From assembly GCF_013373865.1 (NCBI RefSeq), contig NC_050467.1:1116001-1180000 (forward strand): a stretch of 64,000 bases of DNA, written 5' to 3'. A program made the position numbers and the translations under genes. Shown piece by piece: positions 26,701 through 38,700 of this stretch; positions within the stretch are counted from its first letter, which is position 1, and each line of letters starts with the position of its first letter. This stretch comes from Monomorium pharaonis (Eukaryota > Arthropoda > Insecta > Hymenoptera > Formicidae). The notes beneath the pieces were generated by a model. The model was not told the DNA's origin. It saw only the letters and a list, made by a program, of their open reading frames with translations, and ran no database searches.

Positions 26701-29700
26701 ATTCGGTGATTGCGACGAACTGGATTTTCGCTTTTTCTTCTTCGACTTGTCATGCCGTGATCTTTCCGGTTCCTTTTCTAACATTTCCACAGATTCTGTC
26801 GGCATTTCCTGATACACAAATGAAATTTTATGATGAAGAAATATTATGTGTTTTTCTTGCTTTTTAAAATTGTGTGGAAATTTATGAAAAATTTTTATTA
26901 CCTTCACAGGCGTTTGAACTGTAAGTTCTTCAGGTGGAACAATGTTTTCGGGTTGTACCATATCGTTCTCGTCATCCTCCCAATTTTTCACCTTTACCTC
27001 CGCTTTGAGTTTCGGTTTTATTTTACTGCAATGCTTCTCAAGCTTTACCTCTTGACTTAACTTTGCTTTCTCAGCGATAATTGAGCTGATCACATTTTTG
27101 TTATGTAGCGGAGTTTGCTTTGCCGGCTTTGTCTTCATTTTTGCAACTTTTTGTATCTTGGTTTGTAGCTTTGGAGAAGAAACTCCTGATTTAAATGGTA
27201 ACGGGGTATAACCGGCTTTACTGTTTATGCATTGCTGAAAACGGAAACAGCACTTTATTAAGATCATTACTATATGGCAGATGTTTAGAGGTTTTAAAAA
27301 GATAAATCTTAGCAAGTTACCTTCGTTTGTAAGTGCCTGTTCTTAGAGGATAGTACGTAACCCACTAGAGAACTTTTGCTTTTAGGTTTTTTTGCGACGA
27401 TTGTCTCTGTCAAGTGTCTAGCACTACCCGAGGTGCAGGTGAGCTTTCGCGGTCGCCCCACTTTTCTCTTCTTAGAAGCGGAAGTCGAGTTTACGACAGT
27501 CGGTGCTGGTGACGACGTGTCATAGCCCAGCTGAAAGATGGAAAATAAAAATAAATAAAAAAGAATCACATTTGTAAAACTGTTATTCTTGTCATATTTC
27601 TTACGCTACGTGATTAATAAGATTTGAATAGTAACTAAGTAGATAAACAAGAAAATTAATATATGATAATAAATATAATTATCTTAAAAGATATCACACC
27701 CATAGAAAAGATTTCTGGACATAATGGTATCATTCTTCAATCTATCATAAAATAGGATCGGTATAGCGCCAATCATATTTATTATCAAAGAAGGAATATT
27801 GCATTCTTAAACAGAAAGTTCTTAAATCTAGAATAAAATGACTTTTGATGCTATCTTATTAATTTTCTTAGAATGATTTAGTAAATTAGTGACAATCTCA
27901 TAACATTCTAGATCTAAGAATAGACCAATGTGAAGATAGAAATTTTTTATTTAATCTTAATCTTGTTTTATTTTTATACTACACGAGGTTGTAATAAGAT
28001 TAAATAGAATATTTTTTGTCTTGGTATCAGAAATCCTTTCTGAAAGGTCAATATCTACGTACCGTTCCTGTACTCTTTTCGTCATCCTCCGGTATTGCGT
28101 TACTGGAACCAGGTAACGCTGGGATCGGCGATGTTACAGGCGGTACTGATGTCGGAATACTGGGTATGTTATCCAGAAGTTTTATGTGACTTTTGGGCTC
28201 GCCGAGTTTCACGAGGTTCACGTTGCACTTCGGCATGGTCAGAACAGCTGAGGCTAACGGCGAAGGTGTGCCACGCTCTGGTGATTTCGAGGGCGATTCT
28301 CGCGACGGAGAGGTCATAAGATCAAGCGCGGGTGGCGATGATAACGTCCCGTGATCGGAACTGCAGAAATCAAGTAGTCAATAATCGAATTAGTCAAATT
28401 GAAATATAATCAGTATGTAAAATTTATTAGTTTAATTGATTTTTAAAACTTGATAACAAGGTAATTGATATTTTATATTTATCGTATTTATCGCGTATTT
28501 ATATACTTACATATTTTAATTTTGATTCACACTCACCTGGTGGAAGAATGACTCTTTTTTCGCGGTCTGCCAGAGTATTTCTTTTCGTCCTTCTTGGGAA
28601 TCAACTTGGAAAGCTCCTTCTGTTTCTCTCTATATTGTCTCTGAATATCGGCCATTCTGACTCTCATATCAAGTTCTGTGGCGTTCATGCTCGGCCAGTC
28701 ATCCTCGTTATCACGGTTTCCCTTCTTGGCTATGAACTTCTTCGCCTCTAACTTTGTTCGTGCGTTTTTGTAGTCGTGGCTCTCTCTTACGTCTCTCTCT
28801 TCGACGGACATTTTACGCTTGTTATTTCTAATTTCGCAACTCGTTGACTCTTCAGATAAGACTTTTGACTCGAACATCTCGCCCTCTGAATCCGACAGCT
28901 TGTCTTCTTTCACGTTCTTATAAAACGCATCATTACTTAGTAAGTTATTCGATGTTTTGTCCGAGGAAACTTGGAGGTTTTTAACAGTTTTCGTATTGGA
29001 ATAACACTCGTCTCTATTGAGAGATTGTTCTTCCAAGCCAATAGTTCTTTCATCGGAGATCCTATTGATTTCCTCTTCAGAGAAATTATTGATATTCTTG
29101 ATGGCTTCTTTTGATTTCAGAGCATCTTCTTGTTTTCTTTTGTTAACTTCCATTGTCTGTTCTTTGACGTCTTTTTCGTAATTTTGCGACACATTCTTAG
29201 CTTCCTCTTCGCAATCTTGAAACTTGAATCGTTTGGAAAGATGATCATCAGTCTCGATATACTTTCTTTTGTTTTCATCTTTCTCGAGAGAATTGCTTCT
29301 GCCCAGATTTAACAGTAGTCTACCAGCTTGTGAGATTTCCTCCGAGCTTTCGAGGTTTAGTTTTCGGGGAACTTTGTCGCCCACCTGCATAATCTGTTCG
29401 GCTAGTGCACAGAGTAAGCCGAGAGGACTGCCGACGTTGTTATTATTACTTTCACTTTGCGGGCTTATCAGTTTGCTTTTAACAGGTGACTTCTCGGCAT
29501 CCGCGTCCAGTTGCAGATGTTCCGGCTGGCCGACTCGTTGCTCCAGCTGTTCGATGCTGTTTGACAACAATTCGAGACCGCTCACATCGATGGCTGGCTT
29601 TTGTCTCTGTACCTTGGACTTTGTCTCCGTAGATGTATCTTCTTCGTGATCGTTGGATTTGCGAATTACATTAGGCTTTTCAAATGGTTGCACCTCGCAG

Positions 29701-32700
29701 CGCCAGACAGTCTTGGGTTTAACGTAAGCGGTAATATCGTGGGAGACATTCTTCTCATTTTTCGCTAGCAATTTCTTATCTTCGAACGCCTTAATATTGT
29801 TGTTATTACTCCTGCTGTCGTTATTGTTTTCGTTAAGCAGACATTCGCTACTGGCCATATCTCTGTGATGAGGCGAATGTCGTCCCGATTGATCTTTAAG
29901 ATGTTGCTCCGACATCGGGGTTTGCGAGGAAGAGATCTCGGTGTCGACTGTGCCACTCTCTAGAGAGTTTTGGCACGATCTTAGAAGATGCAACTTCTTC
30001 GGTATTGTTTCAGAGTACCTTCGTAGCTTGACATTCTCCACGTTCGACCTTTCCACAGATTCCTCGATTTTTTGAGCGCTGGGTAGCGCGGCTTCTTGTA
30101 GAGCCGCCGCGTTTTTCTTCAGCTTCTCTACTACATTCTCGATACCCGGATGATGGGATTTCTCCGTGGAGTGTCGTTTTGTCGCTTCCTGCAACGATTT
30201 CTCGCAGCTAGATCTGTATCTTTCGCTGGTAGACGTTGGCTCGCACTGAGACGATTCGTAGCACATCTCATAGCAACTGTCGTCAGCTTCTTGCTTGATA
30301 GCTACTTGTTGCATTTCCTGATCGTCGCAGTCGATATTAGGCATGTCGAAAGATTTAACCGTGATTTGAGGTCTGGTTTCGCTGTTTGAGGTATTCCGGT
30401 CCTTGTCGCAACTCTCGCAATTGATTCTTGACGACTCCGTTGAATCGGCTACGTTTGACTTCGTTTCGATGACTGGCGGTGCCGATGTTTTAGAAAATGT
30501 TTGATGGTGAACTTCAATGTTCTCCGAAACGTCATTGATCTTCGGCTCGATCTGAAAAGTAAGACAATTTTAAATGTTACACCAGAAGATATCCAGAACG
30601 AATACAAGAAAATCGTGATATATAAAAGTTTTAAATACTTAAAGGTTTATTACCTTCTTTTCATGACTGTTAGACTTTTGTACAACATTCTCCTCATCCA
30701 TAGAGTAATCTCGATGATCACGCTGCTCCGCGCTGATGTCTCGTCTCCTTGCGAAGAACTCCAGGTTCTCGTGGAAGCTATCACAGTTCTCTTCGGTGAT
30801 CTCGATGATCCTAGCACCAAGCCTGCTGCCCCTGCTGCTGATAGGCGTCATCTTGTCATCCGTACAAACCTCCTCGTCGACACGAGAGTCCTGCTCAATC
30901 GTTTTCATGAGACTTTTTCCATCTTTTGCCGAATACTTGGCGCAGTCGGCCATATTGATGATCGTATTCTCCGCCTTGTCTACCTTGGTTACGATGCCAC
31001 ATACGGTCGGATTTACCGTGGTCGTAGTTGTCGTGATTCTAACGACGTTGCAGATCCTCTCCGTCGGCGATGGGACGATCTCGAAATTGGCGGCGGTTAA
31101 ATTCGACCCTGTGGATTGGGACACGACCTGGCACGGGCTCAGATTTTGCTCCTGCTTCACAAGAGTCTCCTGCTTCTCCTCGGTATCTTCGGGCGCGTCG
31201 GTTTGATTCGAAGCATCCTGAACCCCGAATGACGATGTTTCGATTGTGTGAATCGCCGCCGGTATTTCCGGGGGTGGTGTCAGACACGAGACCGGTGACG
31301 TAGCCTTCGCGAAAATTTTCTCCTTATATTTTTAGAATGTTTGGAGTCTCACAAAAGAAAGGAAAGAATCTTTCTCTCTTTATTTTATCATTATTAAAGT
31401 TATCTCCAATTTCTCGCACGAAGTCATAAAAGTATTAAAAAAAAAAAAACCTCAAAACTCTTATTTTACATGCGCTCTTACGCGACACCGCTCTCTAATT
31501 GTTTAAATTCAAGGTTTAGTTATTGTTCAGCGCAGATAACGTTAGATTTGTTTCACACGAGGAAAACTAAAAGAGAAAGACCTTCGAACGGGAGCGGGGG
31601 AGGGGAGCGGGTGCGGTGGAGCGCGGCGGTAATTACGTCAAACTCCGGGCGCGGTCCAGCCATTCGCATAATGTGGAAACGTTGTGGCACATTGTATTAA
31701 TCATGGGCAAACCCGATTTGCATCGCTATCTGCATAGATATTGCGACGGTCGGCCGGCCGGCCGGCCGGTCGGTCGGTCGGTCGGTCGGTCGGTCGCGCA
31801 ATAATTCGCGTTGTGCGCTGCATACCGCGCTTCGACGTAGGCGCGCACGGTGTTTAAACCTGGTGAAAGGTGATGTTACCTACCTGTGACCTGCAGTGCG
31901 TGGTGGTAGGCTCGGCCTGGCTGATTTGCACCAGTGCCGGCGCCTGGGGATAATAATGCAGCGTGGTAACCAAAGCTGCGTCCGGTACCAGAGCGCCAGT
32001 CACGGATGTCATGGTTTGCAAGGCGGTCTTCGACGATTCGGTGGACGCTGCGAAAGATGGCAAGGATACGCGGTTACGTAACGTATGAAATGCAACTAAA
32101 GTGCAACGATAATTTCGCTACACCCGCGGTAATCAATTGTAACTTGGTTCGGTTATTTTTTCCAAAAGTGTGAGAGAATTTTGTATTGATTTGTTTTATA
32201 TTCGGATGTATACAGAAAGAAAAATTAGTCTCAAATTTACAATTATTATCTCATATATAAGCAAGAATATAAAATCTTTAAAGAATTTATTAATCTTGAA
32301 CGAACATAATTTGCTTACATGAAGAATTTTTGTATAGTTTTATCAAGAAAAATATAACTCAATATTATTCAATAATAATTTTCATTGAAATGAGAGAAAA
32401 TCTCTCTACAATAACAATATTTTCAAACAAAAAATCTTTTAATACTCTTAGTATTAAAACAATCATATGTCATGCTCTTTAGATGATTGTTATAATATTG
32501 AAATAAAAAATATATTTTGTTGAAATTTAAAATTATCCAATTCTTTAAGGATTTGATATTCTTGCTTATATTTATGAGCCAATAATTGTTGAATTGAGAC
32601 CAATGTTTTTATTTTTTTCGTTTTGTTCCCAGTCTTCTGCTAAGAAAAATAGTCATACGTACTGATTATAGTCGTTGGACTGTTGCTGCATTCCGTTTCG

Positions 32701-35700
32701 ATCTTTACTATCGGCAGCGCGCTTTGTTGTTTCCTTTTGTTCTCGGTCAGCACTAATCGCGCGCCGCCGATATCACCCAGAAGCTGTATCGAGGGTGGAG
32801 GCGGCGGTAGCAGAAGTGGCGGCGGTGCAATGTTGTTGCTGTGGTTCGAGTAATTCGGCCACACCAGGGCTTGCTGCATTTGTTCTGTCGGAAAATAATA
32901 ATAATAATGTAAAATTGACTTTCGCCGCGCGTTAAAAGGGATACGTTTAGAACCGTATTTCCGCATTACCCGCAGCGTGAATAAGGAGAATATGTCCGGT
33001 CGTTGGATCGCGGACTAACTGTAATCCACCTTGCAGTCCAGAACCCATCTGCGGAAAACCGACCGGCTCCGTTGGCATCGCTGTAAAAAGCAACATCAAT
33101 TTCTCATCTTTCGTGTATATTTCGATTGTGTCCTACACACATGTTTCAGCTATAATTTACTCGAACGCACATTTGGCAATATAATAACGAATATAAAAAT
33201 CTAAAGAATGTCCGCGTTATTGATCTCTCTGGATATCCTTTTCATTTAACTCTTTATGTCCCAAGATCTGGGATTTGACCCAAAAGCGTCAGCGAAGAGA
33301 TTGTGTTATTGCCATCATTATTATTTAATATTCATCGAAGAAGTCGTGAGACATAAAATTGGTTATGCGATTTGTATTCTTTAACGCGTCAATTTTTATC
33401 CCTATCCAAGCGCCTATCGAGCGGCGAATTGAATTTAAACGGGTGTGCGTGAATGATTTACACGGCGCGAAAATACGCGCGCGAGCTGCGGACCGGGCGA
33501 TGTAGTTCAGCGTTATTTGGATAAATGTCACTCGGTCAGCCGGGCCGGGGAGGTCAGCGCGGGGAGTGAATTCGATCCGAAATTGTGTAGGTTCGCTCGT
33601 TAGTGGCCCGGTTAATCCCTCACGCCAGTATGATGCGCGTATGATATACACATAACGTGAGATGTTAATTAATTCGAGCCTTTGTCCATTGATACGATCC
33701 GTTTAAATCGACAAAAATGAACAATATGCGAATTTACGTTCATGCAGGTAAATATTTTGCATGATAAGCTCCTCACTGGTGCGCGCTGCTCCTTCATTAA
33801 ATTCTACTTCGATAAATATTCAAGTACACAGATCGTTAGTTACAGAACGATTTAATTAGCATCAACAGAATTTTATGAACGAACATAGACCCGCTTTTCG
33901 TTCAACCGATCAATACCGCGAGAGAGAATTCAAATTTTCTCGCAGTTTCGTATTTCTCGCTCTGTAAAATCTCCTATTGGTTAATCTCTGATCGGACTCT
34001 CGAGTGTTGGCATACGCTATCTGCCCCGAGACAGCTGAAATTTCGTTCGATCGTAGATTTTCGTTTATCTTATTCGGGCTCGATTCGACAGGGTTGGGGT
34101 GAGTTTCGCATATCGCCCCGTTACTTTTATAATAGTGTCGGTCGTGGATTACCAACCTGCGGCCGCCGTAGCCGGATACTGCCACAGTGTGGGCGGCCAA
34201 GCAGCGCCGGCCGTATCGGCCGCGGCCGCCGGTCCGCCGCCGATGCTGCCCAGGGTGGAATTCAGGCTGGAATTCAGGCTCAGCGAGGGCGCGAGAGCCC
34301 CAGAGGGAATGGCAGCGAGGTGGGCCGCACGATCCTCCCCTCCAGGCCCTCCGCAGTGCACCAGGGTAGTGCCGCCTACCGCCATGGCCGTGCTGGAACC
34401 TACAACGGACCCAAGTTGTTCATCGAGATTCAACCACTATAAAGATCGGCAGAGATCGCGAGAGGAACAGCCGTCGCTAGCAGAGAGTGGCGGAACCTCG
34501 AAGCTACGACTCTCCCTTTCCATGCACTAAATGACAATGAAAGCTAGCAGTTAGAGAATTTAAATGCAGATGTGTGACATTAATTAAAAACTTGGTCAAC
34601 ATCGGTCGAATACGATCTGTCGTATTGCGAAATATTTTGACTCTTTTTAAAATACAATTGAAATATCGAGACCGTAAGATTTCTGCGAATTTCGATTTTA
34701 ATCGATAGAGTCTGATCGATAAGAGCTCAGGAATAAGGAATATCGAAACAGAAAGATTCCGTTTATACGATTTTATTCTATTTTGTTATATTATTAAGGG
34801 ATCTCTCTTTCTTAAAGTTTCAGAATTTAAAATATAAAATACCGATTAAAAGTTCGTACTTTAGAATCTACGCTAAAGTGCATTCTCTTTCATCAATGGC
34901 GTCATTTTCGAAGAATCATATTATCGTCATAAAAATAATAGCCTCCGGTTACAATAATAGCGGCGATATTTTTTCGCGATAAATTACGTTCAAGACACGA
35001 GACAATGAAGCAGGCAAATCGTTTCTCGAAATTGAAAATGATGAGCGTAAAAAAGCTGGATCGGAAAAATATTACGCGATTGATATTAAACAATTTTTAT
35101 GCACGATGATTGAATTTTCGAATATACACCGGCAAACCTAAGCGAGACCTCTTTAATAATCGCTGTAGGATTGCAACTTGTATGATCGTACTACGTGAAC
35201 ATGCTGCGCAATTGAATATCATGTATATTACATGCAACTGGAGAGGGAGAGGAGGGGGGAATGCTCATTTGAAAGAGATATCCTTTAACTGAAACAAAAA
35301 CTTTGTAAACGTGTGCAGGTTTTCCGAAGTTTAAGGCTAATATTTGGTCACATAATATTCCTTTAAATACTTGATATCATACTTGATGTAAAAAGCGATA
35401 ATGGCGCGGCTACGCTGGAACGTAGACCTTGCAAACAATTTTACAATGCTGCGTTTTTATCAATTGGCAGTATCATTTTTGTAAAGAAAGCATAATACCA
35501 TTTGTTCTATTTCTACTTTTGGCATTGCTCTTTCATGCTCGCGAGAAGGATAATTCTTGCATGCGGGCTCTAATAAGTACAATACATATATTACATTCGT
35601 ATTATTAAATGATCACATTTTACGTTGCGAGTAAGAATGCCCCAACGCGGTTTCATTCATCGCGTTTAATATATTGAAAGAAAAATGATTTTAAAAAACA

Positions 35701-38700
35701 ACAAAGTTTTATTTAATTTAAGAAAACCATTTATTCGATGGCTATCACGTATGTACTTGTATTCAAAAGAGCATATGTATATGCTTATTTTATGTATTTA
35801 TTTACGTATATATAAACAATTTTTTAAACTATGGAACAAAGATAAATTGTGATCAAATAAATATATATTTATCATTACACTTGATATTCCAGAAAATAAA
35901 ATATCTTTTTAATTGAAGAAAATACATTTAAAAATTTAAAATTATTTTACCTGTATTAAAGTTTTTTTTCATACTATTAAATAAAGATAAATTGTATTCA
36001 AATAAATATATTCTTCTCACTAAATTCGATATTTCAAAAAGCTAAAAGTATTTCTTCAAGAAGATAAAATAAGAACCAAATTTATTTAACTTGCACTTAA
36101 AAAATTTTTTTTATACTATTAAATAAAGATAAATTGTGTTTAAATGAATATATTCTTTTCATTAAATTCGATGTTTTAGACACTAAAAAGTATTTCTTCA
36201 GAAAATATAACAGAACAAAGAAATATATGCTTTAGGATAGTCAAATAAAACTGTTTAAAATAATAAATATGATTATTTGATTTTTCAAATGATATGTTTC
36301 ATTCTATCGCACCCTGGAATGCCAACGCTCTGATCATCCTAAAAAAGACGAATTGAATGTTTTTGTGAAAGTGTTCTCTTCGAGAACTATTTGCACAGAC
36401 CCTGCAATAAAGCTTCTTTTACCTCCTAAGTCTGCGCATCTTACACGCGAGAAGTAGCCACGCGGCAAGTAGACGATTTAACCATTTGCGCGTGCGTTTA
36501 TTTGAAAGTATTTTTATTTAATCAAAAATATTGAGTTTCTTATTACAAATGAATTATTTCTTTCATTTATTAAGAAATTTATTTGAAATTTATTTAAAAA
36601 TATTTTTATTTCAAATGCATTAGGTTTCTTACTCCAATATGATGTCTTTCGTTCAACAAAATATTTGATTGCATGTTATTTATGTATTGAAGAATATCAA
36701 GTTTTTTTTTTATTGCAAATACAGTATTTCTTTCTTTTAACAAAATATTCATTTGATAATATTTTTATTTATTTAAGAATATAAGAATATAGATTTTTTA
36801 ATACAAAAAATGGTTTTCTTTGTGTAATAAAATATTTGTATTTACGTAATTTTGCTCGTTTAAAAACTCCAGTTTTTTATTGCAAAGAAATAATTTTATC
36901 TCAGTTTAATAGTAATAATACTATTCATGCTACTAAATCATTACTTAGAGGTACGAAATCGAGACATACAAAATGATTTACTTATTAAAAGAATGAAATA
37001 TTTATTTACAAGTATTCATTTATTGATCTGAAAGAAATATTTACTTGTATCAAAGAAATCTGTTTCAAAAAAATGCATTTACTTGTTTCGAAAGAATTTT
37101 TTTCTCAGTGCAGGAATGGAATTTCATAACCGTGGTATCTCCGTGAGAAAAACTTACCCAGGCTGTCCGGCTGGAAATGATGATAGCTCGTCGCGTGATG
37201 CGACGTGTGATGACTTAAGGACACATTGCGCATAGACGTCGAAGTCTCTTGATGCTGCAATCGCTGCCTCGCCACAGCAATGCCAACCGGTATGCCACCG
37301 GCTCCCGCATTAGAGACGGCTATCCCTGAAACGATTAAGGAAATCGCGCGTGAATCGCAACGAGAGAAACTGCGCGATGCTGCAGCCGACTAAATCGTAA
37401 ACTCGGTAGAGAACGTAAGATTACATTACGACGAAGCACGAACAGAAGCAGCTCTCGAAGGGGTATTGATTGACAAAATCGACGTGTCATTGAATATCTC
37501 TTGCTTTTTTTAAATTTCGTGCATTCTGAATGACACGTGTCGCATTTGTGGCTAGAGATCGAGAACTAGCATTAGACTAATACATGCAAAGAACGCTTTT
37601 GATACAAACAAGTTAATAAATCGCGACTTTATTATACTATTACCATATACTGTGTACAATATGCTTTACTGTACTGCTGGATAAAATATGTATTTTATTA
37701 TTCAAGATATTTGCATATCACTTTCACATTTATTGTTGGATTAGATCAATGGTTTTAACACCAATGGCAATAACATTAAATGTGCAGCAGTGTATTGTAA
37801 GAGATAAAAAAATTGATATTTTTGGCATATCTTTACATATCAATGTTGTAAACACACCACTGATTGAAATCGGAGAATTGTTTTGATATAGACTTTCAAT
37901 TTATACATTATGGCTGATTTGTAGATACTATCGCATATAAGAAAATGCAAATTTTCGATATGGAAACTTTCCACAAGGATATCATGTGCGATTTCATATT
38001 TAAAATGTATTTGTCTAAATCACTTTCCGAATTTCTATCTCTTCTACTTTAGATTACCGATCTGTTTTGAGCCTCGCGAAATTTTCTTTGATGTATTACA
38101 ATTTTATCGAAACCTCGTAGTTCACGTGAGTCTCGTCGACGTACTACTCCGAAACGTATTCATTTAAATCACCGTCTCATTTGTCCGCCCGTTCCTTTTG
38201 ATATTATTCTTGCGGTACACAACCCGAGGTATTTTCACCGGAACGCCGCAATTCATTCGGAAGTGCATTCATTTAAATCACCATCTCGATTTATCCGACC
38301 TTCCTTCGCTTCGTTCTCCTCCTTTCTTTCCTTTTCGCCATCTACCTCTTTTCTCCGCACCTTCGGCGACACGCGTTATGCTCGCATGACGTAACACGTG
38401 TGGGCATCACGCACCGGCACGAGGGCCGTGTGTGGTGTACCAGAGAGTGCGGATGTGTCAGAATCGGAGAGAGGGTCGAGACTCTTTCGAACCACGCCTT
38501 GTGTTTGCGTCGCCATGCGTGCCACGCACCTCCTACTTTAACGAGACTGTCTGCCTGCCGTTCTCTCTCTCTCTCTCTTATTTTCCGTCTTTGTCTTTCT
38601 CTCCTTCTCTCTCTTGCACACTTCACCGTGCCTCTTTGCTTCTTTCCTCTCGCCATCTCGCTTGTGAACCAACAGACCGATAGACCGGTCGGTCTCTCGT

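Larger units (their letters stand above)
34400..37157 (-). other. wge intron 6
   Basis: 2758 bp, the largest intron within the coding part. Holds two blocks of degenerate AT-rich tandem repeats (separate entries) and, at 37098-37112, a terminus of the form TTTTTTTCTCAGTGCA, which is the same CACTGAGAAAAA tip found on other elements here. I could not find its partner. Confidence 0.75.

Noticed and set aside
34400..34436. Extending wge exon 7 to the acceptor CTTTATAG
   Set aside because: It would begin on a whole codon while exon 6 leaves one base; the frame would break.
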